Below, piece by piece: positions 43,955-52,131 of a stretch of DNA of 64,000 nucleotides. Source of the stretch: Verrucomicrobiota bacterium (GTDB taxonomy: Bacteria > Verrucomicrobiota > Verrucomicrobiia > Limisphaerales > UBA9464); assembly GCA_947454705.1 (NCBI GenBank), contig CANGKZ010000022.1, positions 1 to 64,000 on the forward strand. The letters run 5' to 3'. Position 1 is the first letter of the stretch, and every line of letters starts with the position of its first letter. The notes under the pieces are model-generated. The model did no database searches. It was not told where the DNA came from and was given only the letters and a program-made list of their open reading frames with translations. The position numbers and the translations under genes were made by a program.

Positions 43955-45697
43955 TCAATGATCGGTGACGGTTGCGCGGACCACTTCTTCGGCCGTGGTC
44001 AGACCGGCGAGCACCTTGCGGATGCCGTCCTCGCGCAGGGTGCGCATGCCCATCTCGCGCGCCTTCGCACGCAGGACGTTCGCGGGGACTTTTTCAAAGA
44101 TGAGCTTACGGGCTTCATCCTGAATGTTGAAGATTTCGAAGATCCCGAAACGACCGCGGCAGCCGGTCTTGTTGCACTCAGGGCATCCGCGTCCCTTGCG
44201 GGGCGTGGCCTGGGCGAGCTGATCGGGCGTGATGTTGAGCGACTTGGCTTCGGTCTCGTCCAGCACGTGCGGGCCACCGCAGTTCTTGCAGATTTTACGC
44301 ACGAGACGTTGCGCCATGAGGCACCGTGCGGAGGAAGCCACCAAGAAGGGCTTCACGCCGATGTCGATCAAACGGGTGACCGCGCTGGGGGCGTCGTTGG
44401 TGTGAAGCGTGGAGAACACCAAGTGACCGGTGAGCGAGGCGTTGATCGCGATGGAAGCAGTTTCCAAGTCACGAATTTCCCCGAGCATGATCACGTTGGG
44501 CGCCTGACGGAGCATCGAGCGCAGCGCCATCGCGAACGTAAACCCAATGTGCTCATGCACCTGCACCTGGTTGATGCCGGCCAGCATGTATTCCACCGGG
44601 TCTTCCACCGTGATGATCTTACGGTCAGGCCGGTTGATGTAGTTGAGACAGGAATACAGCGTGGTCGTTTTGCCGGAACCGGTGGGACCGGTGACCAGAA
44701 GAATGCCGTCGGGCAGCGCGATGATGCGTTCGAACGCCTGCTGGTCATCGGCAAAGAAGCCCAGTTCGCTCAAGCCGAGCTTCAAGCCCGACTTGTCGAG
44801 AATACGCATACAAATCGACTCCCCGTGCTGGGTGGGAAGGCAATTGACACGAAGATCGATGGTCTTGCCGCCGACCGGCACCTGGATACGACCGTCCTGC
44901 GGGATGCGGCGTTCCGCGATGCTCATGCCCGCCTGGATCTTCAGACGTGCGATGATCGGAGCCTGAAGACGCTTGGGAAGATCGGACTGCTCGACGCAGT
45001 TACCATCGATGCGGAACCGGAGGCGGAACCGCTTGGCCAGCGGTTCGAGGTGAATGTCCGAGGCGCGGCGCTTGAAGGCGTCCACAATCACCTGGTTCAC
45101 CAGCTTCATGATCGGAGCGTCGGCATCCACCGCGTCCGAATCCTCATCCACATTCCCCGCAAGAACGCCGACTTCGACCTCACCCTCGGTGATGTCCTGG
45201 ATCATCTTGCCGATGCCGCCGTCGTCGCGACCTGAATTCGCCCCGCCGTAGTACTTGTCGAGCGAGGCTTCGATGTCCTGCAGGCTGGTGACCCGCAGTT
45301 CGATATCGCGGTTCAATGCGTGACGGAGACCGTCCACCGCATCGATGTCCGAAGGATCGGAGACCGCCACCACCACCGCGCCGCTCTCGCTCTGGCCCAC
45401 GGCCATGGCGTTGAACTTGCGCGCCACGTGACGCGGCATCAGGGAAATGAGATCATCGCCAATGCGCAGGTCCGAGATCGTAATGGACTCCACGCCGAAG
45501 TAGGTGGACTTGGCCATGACCACGGTCGATGGCTCGATCGAGCCCGACTTGACCAGGGTGTCGAGCACGCCCTCACCCGCCGCTTCGGCCTGGGCACGCC
45601 CGGAATCCACCTGTTCATGGGTCAACAAACCCATGTCCAGCATCGTATCGATCAGATAGTCGTCTTTGGCTGCCACAATTGGCCTTTCAATGTCCAC
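43955..45697 (-). CDS. PilB/GspE-type assembly ATPase (copy 2)
   Basis: A 580-residue type II/IV secretion ATPase, first gene of the ATPase operon. It has an N-terminal MshEN-like domain (VAAKDDYLIDTMLDMGLLTH), Walker [11 protein letters not shown], the region PNVIMLGEIRDLETAS, the His box HLVFSTLHTND, and a zinc tetracysteine (CKNC, CPEC). It differs clearly from copy 1, especially in the N-terminal third, so the two may serve different filaments. A 199-bp gap upstream, AT-rich in part (GGAGTTTACAGATATAAA near 45833), probably holds the operon promoter; no confident -35/-10 pair was identified. Confidence 0.95.
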   Translation of the reverse strand: MDIERPIVAAKDDYLIDTMLDMGLLTHEQVDSGRAQAEAAGEGVLDTLVKSGSIEPSTVVMAKSTYFGVESITISDLRIGDDLISLMPRHVARKFNAMAVGQSESGAVVVAVSDPSDIDAVDGLRHALNRDIELRVTSLQDIEASLDKYYGGANSGRDDGGIGKMIQDITEGEVEVGVLAGNVDEDSDAVDADAPIMKLVNQVIVDAFKRRASDIHLEPLAKRFRLRFRIDGNCVEQSDLPKRLQAPIIARLKIQAGMSIAERRIPQDGRIQVPVGGKTIDLRVNCLPTQHGESICMRILDKSGLKLGLSELGFFADDQQAFERIIALPDGILLVTGPTGSGKTTTLYSCLNYINRPDRKIITVEDPVEYMLAGINQVQVHEHIGFTFAMALRSMLRQAPNVIMLGEIRDLETASIAINASLTGHLVFSTLHTNDAPSAVTRLIDIGVKPFLVASSARCLMAQRLVRKICKNCGGPHVLDETEAKSLNITPDQLAQATPRKGRGCPECNKTGCRGRFGIFEIFNIQDEARKLIFEKVPANVLRAKAREMGMRTLREDGIRKVLAGLTTAEEVVRATVTDH

Positions 45698-45896
45698 CGG
45701 GCCCGCTCCGGCGCATGCACCACGGGGGACAAGTGCGCGAGAGTTAAGGGACCGACAAAACGAAAGTCAAACGCTGTCCCCAAAAGCAGTTCCGCACGCG
45801 GGGTAAATTTTGGAGAACACGGGGAGTTTACAGATATAAACGGAGCGAGCAAGCACCGGAATTGGGGGATTTTGCGATTTGAGCCCGAGAAACGGA

Positions 45897-47861
45897 CTAT
45901 TTCTTCAAATCGTCAAAATAGTCGCGCACCGCGCCACGATAGGCCTTGGGAACCTGCTCTTGGTTGATCGCGGCCTGGGCCTCGGATTGGGCGGCAGCGA
46001 CCGCCTCGGTGTAGGCCACCTTGCTGTCGCCCTTGATGCTCAATCCCTTCAACGTGATGCTCGGCATCGATCCGCCGGGCTGCATCTGGCCCTTGATCTT
46101 GGTGGGGGAAAGCGTGTCGGGCAGCGTGGTATCGCGCTCGGTGTGGCCCTTTCCGGCCATGTCGGGACGCTCGACGCCGCTGTTGTCCCAAAGGTCGGTC
46201 AACTCCTCGGGCTGATCCCAGGCGGTGGAATCGCTCCATTGCCCCACGCCTTTGCCGGCGCGCTTGGACTTGCCCGACTTCTTCGAAATGCTGGGATTCT
46301 TGCACTGCCCCCAACTCTGGCAGTTGCCGACTGCCATCTGGGCCCGCTTGAGGTTTTCCAGCGAGGCCATCATCGATTGGGCGTCGTTGAGCTGGTCCAG
46401 CAGATCCTTCAACTCCTTCTGCGCCGCCGCGAGGGAATCGGCGGCCGACTTGCGGTTCGCCTCCCCACCCTTTTGGGCCGCGCTGAGGGCCTTTTGAAGG
46501 TGTTCTGCAGCGGATCCGTAGGGCTCGGCGGGCTTTACCGAGCGGGAAAGCTCATCGGAGAGTTTCTTGATCTGCTCAGGGGTTGGGTCGCCGCGCTTGA
46601 GGGCTTCGATCATCTTTTGAAGCGAGGCAATGGCCGCCTCGGCCTGACCGTTCTTCAACTGCTCGGGCAGGTCCTTTCCGGTCTTCTCCATCTGCTTTTG
46701 CAGCTGTGACATCATCCGGGAGAGATCCGCCATCTTGTCCAGGTCCTGGCTGGCGGCATCGAGATTCTTGAGGAATTGCTCCACCTGGGCCTGGCTCAGG
46801 GCCTTGGCGGCTTCGTCGAGATCCGGCATCGGCATGCCCATGCTTTCGGCCTTGCTGGCCAGTTGGGCGGCCATTTGTTCGACCTGCTTGCGGGCTTCCT
46901 GCGCCTTGGCGGAGTTGTCTCCGGAGAGTCCCTTGGCGGCTTCCTTCAGTTTATCCATGTCCCGCTTCAAGCTCTCGGCCTTGTCCTCGGTCGCGTCCCG
47001 GTTGGCCATTTGCTTCTGCAGGGAATCCATCTGCTTTTGCATGGCCGACTTCCCCTGCTCGTTCTGTCCCGACGGGCTCCGGGCGGCTTGCTCCATCTTT
47101 CTCAGGACGGGGTTTTTGGCCAGATTCAGGGCATCCTGCTTCATCTGGTCGGTGGCCTTCGAGATGTCCTTCAAGGCCTCTTCCCGGGTCAGCTTGGCGG
47201 ACTGAAGCCGGGTCCCGAGTTCCTTCAAATCTTCCAGCGCCTTGCGCGCGGGCTCCATGGCAGGCGGCCGATTGGTCAGGGTTCGCTTGCTGATGGCTTG
47301 GAGCTGCGTCCCCACTTCCTTGATCACTTCGGCCTGCTTTTTGTCCTGAACGTGGGCTTTGGTGCGAAATTCCGGAAGAAACCCGAGCGTCGCGGCCACG
47401 GCGAGGGTTGCCGCCACCCAGCGGGATCGGGAGGGAAGTCGAAGCGGAAGCAAGGCTTTGGGATCCACCGAGGCGGCGGCGGCGTTGGCATCGGCCACCA
47501 CCAATTGATGCCAGGTGGAATTCACGACTTCTTCCGAAGGCGCTTTTCCGCCGAATTCCAGGGCGGTTGAGAGACGTTCCTTCAAGCCCTGTTTTTGATC
47601 CAGCCAGCGGGCGGCTTCCTCCACGGTGATCTTCCGGTGGAATCCCCGAAAAAATCCCCCGGGAATGCACAACAGGCCCAAAACACCGGCTCCCGTGACC
47701 CAATCATAGGAAATCGGGACCAACTTCCAGACCGCCAGGGCGAGGGTGTAAAGGGCGGCGCCGACGATGAAGCCCTTCCAGAGGCCTTCCCAACCACTGA
47801 GCCATCTGCGGCGGGTGGCGGTACGCGCCGCGGCCTCCTGGATCGTCGCGAGGGGATTCAT
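45897..47861 (-). CDS. Long coiled-coil membrane protein
   Basis: A 654-residue protein with two transmembrane helices near the N-terminus (FIVGAALYTLALAVW, then WVTGAGVLGLLCIPGG) and a third hydrophobic helix near residue 155 (WVAATLAVAATLGFLP). A long Lys/Glu/Gln/Met-rich coiled-coil follows (about 180-520). The C-terminal part has a glycine-rich loop and MPSITLKGLSIKGDSK. Between the helices, ITVEEAARWLDQKQGLKERL resembles large 'DUF4175-like' proteins, but the assignment is weak. The ATG at 47861 places the first helix near the start. It lies upstream of the pilus ATPase operon in the same direction; a link is only inferred. Confidence 0.75.
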   Translation of the reverse strand: MNPLATIQEAAARTATRRRWLSGWEGLWKGFIVGAALYTLALAVWKLVPISYDWVTGAGVLGLLCIPGGFFRGFHRKITVEEAARWLDQKQGLKERLSTALEFGGKAPSEEVVNSTWHQLVVADANAAAASVDPKALLPLRLPSRSRWVAATLAVAATLGFLPEFRTKAHVQDKKQAEVIKEVGTQLQAISKRTLTNRPPAMEPARKALEDLKELGTRLQSAKLTREEALKDISKATDQMKQDALNLAKNPVLRKMEQAARSPSGQNEQGKSAMQKQMDSLQKQMANRDATEDKAESLKRDMDKLKEAAKGLSGDNSAKAQEARKQVEQMAAQLASKAESMGMPMPDLDEAAKALSQAQVEQFLKNLDAASQDLDKMADLSRMMSQLQKQMEKTGKDLPEQLKNGQAEAAIASLQKMIEALKRGDPTPEQIKKLSDELSRSVKPAEPYGSAAEHLQKALSAAQKGGEANRKSAADSLAAAQKELKDLLDQLNDAQSMMASLENLKRAQMAVGNCQSWGQCKNPSISKKSGKSKRAGKGVGQWSDSTAWDQPEELTDLWDNSGVERPDMAGKGHTERDTTLPDTLSPTKIKGQMQPGGSMPSITLKGLSIKGDSKVAYTEAVAAAQSEAQAAINQEQVPKAYRGAVRDYFDDLKK

Positions 47862-47938
47862 ACTCCGGAAACTAGAGGCAGGAATTGATCCCTTGGCCAG
47901 CGGGAAAACGGGCCTTTCCACGACTCCCGATCAAAACC

Positions 47939-48184
47939 TCAAAGGGCCTCGTACTCGCCCTTGTTCACCCGTTTCAACACGGCGAAACCGGCTTTTTTGG
48001 CGTCCGACACCGACAGGGGCTTGGTGATCGACGGGGTGTTAAATCCCGAAATGAGCTTCCGAATCGGCTTCCGGCAGGCCGGACATGCGGACAGCTCCGG
48101 GGCGGTGATGGGGCGTCGCAACGTGAATCGCCCCCCGCAGGCGGCGCAGTTTCCGTCGCACAATTCGTATTCGTAGAGAGGCAT
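47939..48184 (-). CDS. FmdB-family zinc-ribbon protein
   Basis: An 81-residue protein beginning MPLYEYELCDGNCAACGG, with a second CxxC pair in SACPACRKPIRKLIS. This is the FmdB regulatory-protein zinc ribbon, first described in formamidase loci; the general function is unclear. The ATG at 48184 gives the standard family N-terminus; an upstream start adds 14 unrelated residues. It follows the 2TM small protein gene on the same strand. Confidence 0.85.
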   Translation of the reverse strand: MPLYEYELCDGNCAACGGRFTLRRPITAPELSACPACRKPIRKLISGFNTPSITKPLSVSDAKKAGFAVLKRVNKGEYEAL

Positions 48185-48238
48185 GAGTAGGACCTTGAAC
48201 GAACCATCCGATGCGAGCCGACCCACGGCAAGCGGGTT

Positions 48239-48553
48239 TCAGCGCGCAGCACGGACAGATCGCGTCCACAACCGCGCCTGAAGAAGAAACCAAACGTGCG
48301 CCGCAAGCAGGCAGAAGCCCACCCACTGCTCCAATCGTACGGCCTTGGCAGCCTCGATGGGCGAGACGGCCGACCTCCAGGAAGCCTCGTGGAGGATCAG
48401 ATACACAGCCCCGGGCGACACCAGACACCACAGCACGGAGAGCATCCGGGCCCGCGCGATCCTGGCGCGAACCGTTTCTTCCGGGGAAAGGGGTTGAACT
48501 GTGGGGTCTTCTTGCAAAGCCTGTGGAAGACAGTCTCGGAACGCATGAACCAC
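48239..48553 (-). CDS. Hypothetical small 2TM protein
   Basis: A possible 104-residue protein with two hydrophobic segments (SVLWCLVSPGAVYLILH and WVGFCLLAAHVWFLLQA) separated by a short charged loop and preceded by an acidic then basic stretch (SPEETVRARIARARM). The GTG start at 48553 overlaps the divergent membrane-protein start by nine bases; an internal ATG at 48445 (68 residues) may be the true start. No family was recognised, and reality as a gene is uncertain. Confidence 0.4.
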   Translation of the reverse strand: MVHAFRDCLPQALQEDPTVQPLSPEETVRARIARARMLSVLWCLVSPGAVYLILHEASWRSAVSPIEAAKAVRLEQWVGFCLLAAHVWFLLQARLWTRSVRAAR

Positions 48554-49345
48554 GACGCAAGCTCCGCCGATCCCAACGCTCCCGCCGCTGCAGCTCCCGC
48601 ACCGGCCGTCTCCCCGGCCGCACCGCCACGGCCGCCGGCGGAGAACGTGTGGTTCAACCTCGCCTGCAACGCCATCCTGCCCGGCGTCGTCCTCACCCAG
48701 CTCAGCAAGGAGTCGCGGCTCGGCCCCGCCTGGGGTCTCGTGGTCGCCCTGAGCATTCCGCTGGTTTACGGCATCTACGACCTGTTGAAGCGCCGGACCT
48801 GGAACGTTTTCTCCATCATCGGCCTCGTCGGGACGCTGGTGACCGGTGGATTAGGTCTTCTGAAGTTGGACAACTTCTGGTTCGCCACAAAAGCCGCGGC
48901 CATTCCGATGGTGCTCGGATTGGCCATCCCGTTGACCCTGAAAACCCGCCAACCGCTGATCAAGGCCCTGCTCTACAACGATCAGGTGCTCGACACCCAT
49001 CGCATCGGACTCGCCCTGGTCGAACGCAACACCGTGGCTGGATTCGACGCCCTGCTCCGCTGGGCCTCCTGGGTCATGGCGGCCACGTTCATCGGCAGCG
49101 GTGTGATCAACTTCGTTCTCGCCCGCTGGATCGTGGTGGCGCCGCCGGGCTCTTCGGAGCAAACCGCCCAGATCGGCAAGCTGCACTGGATCGAATGGCC
49201 CATCGTCACCCTGCCGATGATGGTGGTGATGATGTTCGCGCTGTTCCGGCTGATCAAAGGCTTGGAAGCCCTGACCGGATTGAAGAACGAAGAACTCTTC
49301 CACCCGGCCCACGCCCAATCCAAGCCGGAGCCCAAGAAGGACTGA
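48545..49345 (+). CDS. VC0807-like integral membrane protein
   Basis: A 266-residue protein with an Ala/Pro-rich cytoplasmic tail (about 1-33) followed by about six transmembrane helices (ILPGVVLTQL, WGLVVALSIPLVYGIYDL, FSIIGLVGTLVTGGLGL, PMVLGLAIPLTLKT, VMAATFIGSGVINFVL, TLPMMVVMMFALF). The layout resembles VC0807/septation-type membrane proteins; the function is unknown. The ATG at 48545 is chosen; longer frames upstream have arginine-rich shadow composition. Confidence 0.75.
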   Translation: MNHDASSADPNAPAAAAPAPAVSPAAPPRPPAENVWFNLACNAILPGVVLTQLSKESRLGPAWGLVVALSIPLVYGIYDLLKRRTWNVFSIIGLVGTLVTGGLGLLKLDNFWFATKAAAIPMVLGLAIPLTLKTRQPLIKALLYNDQVLDTHRIGLALVERNTVAGFDALLRWASWVMAATFIGSGVINFVLARWIVVAPPGSSEQTAQIGKLHWIEWPIVTLPMMVVMMFALFRLIKGLEALTGLKNEELFHPAHAQSKPEPKKD

Positions 49346-49381
49346 CGCCAGCGAATTGGCCCCGTTGGAGCCAGCCCGGAA

Positions 49382-50278
49382 TTACTCTCCGGACTCGGTC
49401 GGCTTGGGATTGGAGGGAGCGCCTGCGGATCCTTCCGACGGTTTCGGGCCGAGAGCTCTCGCCGCACCGGAGCGTCCGCCCAGCGCCGGTTTTCCTGCCT
49501 CGGGAGACGGTTTCTTGCGGTCCTCAATTTCCGCCGGCACGGCAAACCCGTGACGCCGGCAAAACTCCGCCACCGGAGCCCGGATTCGCACCGGTTTCCC
49601 AGTAAAGGGATCGCGGTATTCCAATCCGATCGACCGCAGGGCCATGCCCTCGGGATGCGGCGTGGCGTACAATTCATCCCCCTGCACCGGCGTGCACGAG
49701 GCCATTAGGTGGAGACGGATCTGGTGGGTACGACCAGTCAGCGGACGCGCCTCCACCAGTGCGGTGTGGGGACGGGTGGCCAGAATTCGGAAGTCGGTAT
49801 GCGCTTCCTTGCCGGCCTTGGAATCCATCATGTGACGCCCCGCTTCCCGCGGATCGGGTCCGAGCGGGTGATCGCAGCTCCACTCCGTCTTCTTGGGCAC
49901 GCCATCGGTTACGGCGAGGTAGCGCTTGGACACCTTGCGCTCCGCAAACAGACGGGACAGCGGCTCAATGGCCCCCTGGCTCTTGGAGCAAAGCAGAATG
50001 CCCGACGTGCCGGCATCGAGCCGATGGACATGCTTCAAAAAACGAAGATTCCGCGACCGCGCCCAATAATCCCCGGCGTGAATCGAGGACTGCAACGCGA
50101 GCGGAAGGTTCCGCAAGGTGTGCTCCCAATCGTCCGGTCCGAGAATCCATCCCGGCGGTTTGTCCAAGGCCATGACCACCCGATCCTCGTACAGGATCGG
50201 GATCCGGGTTCCATCAGGCAGTTCAATCTCGGTCGGTTTGGCCACGGGCCGATTCAACCACGAATCCGCCCGCGGCAC
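49382..50278 (-). CDS. RluA family pseudouridine synthase
   Basis: A 298-residue rRNA/tRNA pseudouridine synthase. The catalytic motif HRLDAGTSG holds the active Asp; other family motifs are VVMALDKPPGW, ERKVSKRYLAV and LTGRTHQIRLHLMAS. An S4 domain is not visible. After about residue 240 a Pro/Gly/Ser-rich C-terminal tail has low complexity. It converges on the membrane-protein gene at 48545-49345. The target nucleotide is unknown. Confidence 0.92.
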   Translation of the reverse strand: MPRADSWLNRPVAKPTEIELPDGTRIPILYEDRVVMALDKPPGWILGPDDWEHTLRNLPLALQSSIHAGDYWARSRNLRFLKHVHRLDAGTSGILLCSKSQGAIEPLSRLFAERKVSKRYLAVTDGVPKKTEWSCDHPLGPDPREAGRHMMDSKAGKEAHTDFRILATRPHTALVEARPLTGRTHQIRLHLMASCTPVQGDELYATPHPEGMALRSIGLEYRDPFTGKPVRIRAPVAEFCRRHGFAVPAEIEDRKKPSPEAGKPALGGRSGAARALGPKPSEGSAGAPSNPKPTESGE

Positions 50279-50402
50279 TACCGTTTGCTACCCAAACTGA
50301 AATCAAGCGGCAGCTTTTCCTAATCAAACTCCACGCACTTACCCCAAAGTGAGGAGTGCTTATTCTGATGCATTAGGTCCAAAAACCTGATCTTATTGCG
50401 TC

Positions 50403-51284
50403 GTGCAGATCCAAAGCTTCAAGATCTTTTGTGACCTGGTGGAGACCGAGAGCTTTACCCGGGCTGCCCAGATCAACGGTGTCACCCAAAGCGCGGTCAG
50501 CCAGCAGATCAGCTCCCTGGAGCGTCAGCTCAAGTCGCTGCTGATCGAGCGGAGCAAAAAGAAGTTCCGCCTGACGCGCGAAGGCGAGCTGCTGTACGAA
50601 CACAGCCGCCAGATTGTTTCCACCTACGACTCCCTGCTGCACCGGCTGCAGGAAGTGAAGGACATCGTCAGCGGCACCATCCGGGTGGCGACCATTTACA
50701 GCATCGGCCTGCACGATCTTCCGCCGTATCTGAAGCGCTTCCTCAAGGCCTATCCCACGGTGAACGTCCACGTGGAATACCAGCGGGCGAATCAGGTGTA
50801 TGAAGACGTCCTGGGCAACGTGGTGGACCTCGGCCTGGTGGCGTATCCGAACAAGGACAGCCGACTGGAGATGGTGCACCTGCGCGAAGAGCAGATGGTG
50901 TTGATCTGCCATCCCAAGCATCCCCTGGCCCGCGCCAAGACGGTTCGGCTCGCGCAGCTGGACGGACAGAAATTCATCGGCTTCGAACCCGACATCCCGA
51001 CCCGCAAGGCGGTGGACAAGGTGTTGCGCGATGCCGGGATCACGATCCGCGTGGTCATGGAATTCGACAACATCGAGACCGTAAAACGCGCGGTGGAGAT
51101 CGAAGCCGGCGTGAGCATTGTTCCCGACGGCACGGTGGCCGGCGAAGTGGCAAAGCAGACTTTGACCGCGGTGCCAATTGCCGATGCCCACATCGGTCGC
51201 CCCCTCGGAGTCATCTACAAGAAGAACAAGGTGCTCTCCCCGGCAATGAAGCAGTTCATCCAGTTGCTGAAAGAGGCGCCCTGA
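50403..51284 (+). CDS. LysR family transcriptional regulator
   Basis: A 293-residue LysR regulator. The N-terminal winged helix-turn-helix contains SFTRAAQINGVTQSAVSQQI and LERQLKSLLIERS; the C-terminal co-inducer domain resembles the CysB/Cbl-like group (GTIRVATIYSIGLHDLP). The start is a GTG at 50403, supported by the HTH position near the N-terminus. Upstream the sequence AGGTCCAAAAACCT (50375-50388) is a small palindrome that could be a LysR box for autoregulation. No target genes lie obviously next to it. Confidence 0.9.
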   Translation: MQIQSFKIFCDLVETESFTRAAQINGVTQSAVSQQISSLERQLKSLLIERSKKKFRLTREGELLYEHSRQIVSTYDSLLHRLQEVKDIVSGTIRVATIYSIGLHDLPPYLKRFLKAYPTVNVHVEYQRANQVYEDVLGNVVDLGLVAYPNKDSRLEMVHLREEQMVLICHPKHPLARAKTVRLAQLDGQKFIGFEPDIPTRKAVDKVLRDAGITIRVVMEFDNIETVKRAVEIEAGVSIVPDGTVAGEVAKQTLTAVPIADAHIGRPLGVIYKKNKVLSPAMKQFIQLLKEAP

Positions 51285-51298
51285 GGGGGATGTTGGGG

Positions 51299-51540
51299 CA
51301 GGTTGAAATGTTGAAGGGTTGAAGGGGAATCCTACGCTGGCGCGAAGGATTTCTCATTCGTTCGGAGTCCCGTCTTCAGGCGGTTCGGTGATGCGTGTGA
51401 GAGCCGCCGAAGGGCTTGAATTCACCCATTTCCAAATTCCACGTCCAACAGCAGAACCGCGTAAACGCGGGACTCCATGCGTGTGAGCAAACCGCCGCCA
51501 ACCTCTTCAACCCTTTATCTATTTAACCCTTTAACTCGCA
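51299..51540. repeat. Dispersed element with GGAGTCCCG/CGGGACTCC arms, copy 2
   Basis: It starts with GTTGAA-type units and GGGGAAT. GGAGTCCCG (51364-51372) and CGGGACTCC (51468-51476) form perfect inverted arms, with the palindrome CCGCGTAAACGCGG at 51457-51470. Blocks 51334-51388 and 51444-51499 match the copy at 20440-20667 in the opposite orientation. The end (51508-51540) is a TTCAACC-like run. This fills the gap between the LysR and DUF5069 genes. Confidence 0.78.
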
Positions 51541-51562
51541 CCTGGGCCCCTTCCCCCGCGGC

Positions 51563-51991
51563 TCACGAACGCTTTTCGTCGGCGTCGATGTAATCCACGA
51601 AGGTTTGCAGGTCGTCGCGGTGTCCCAATCCTGATTCAACCTTGCGCTGCTGCAGACGCTGGCGGATGGCCGGATCGGCCTCGTTGCCGCGGTTCAGCAG
51701 CCACTGGTTGAACTTCGCCTTGTCCGCCGGCGCGGTCTTCACGTGCGTGCGAACCCAGTCGAACACTTCGCCGTCCGTGATCGTGCCGCGCACGACGGCA
51801 ATGAAATCCTCGGCCTTCAATCCGGCCGCCTTGAGCCACTCGGCATCAAAGCCCTTGTGGGCGAAATTCGGCTGATAGTCGGCGTGCAACTTCCCGGCGA
51901 GGTGAAGACGCACCTTGTCGATGAACCGGGGCAAATAGGCCCAGCCGTCCATGGTTTCCTTGGGAGAACGCGGATAAATGATGTCAGCCAT
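51563..51991 (-). CDS. DUF5069 domain-containing protein
   Basis: A 142-residue cytoplasmic protein with the DUF5069 pattern: IYPRSPKETMDGWAYLPR, FIDKVRLHLAGKLHADYQ, FVDYIDADEKR. The family, common in Verrucomicrobiota, has no known function. It stands alone between a regulator and a divergent flavoprotein gene (140 bp). Confidence 0.85.
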   Translation of the reverse strand: MADIIYPRSPKETMDGWAYLPRFIDKVRLHLAGKLHADYQPNFAHKGFDAEWLKAAGLKAEDFIAVVRGTITDGEVFDWVRTHVKTAPADKAKFNQWLLNRGNEADPAIRQRLQQRKVESGLGHRDDLQTFVDYIDADEKRS

Positions 51992-52131
51992 GGCCAGAAG
52001 ATGCCCGGCGGGGCCGCGTCTGCCAAGGGGCGGTCTGAAACGAATCCGTGTGGAGGGGCACGATTCCTAAAAATTCCGGGCTCCGTGGACGCTCATTTGC
52101 CTTCCGCTTTGGTTCAGCCGAGACTCTCCCC

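Noticed and set aside
39862-45235. Plus-strand frames opposite pilC, pilT and both PilB/GspE genes
   Set aside because: All overlap genes with complete Walker and platform-protein motifs on the other strand; the translations are His/Glu/Arg-rich mirror sequences.
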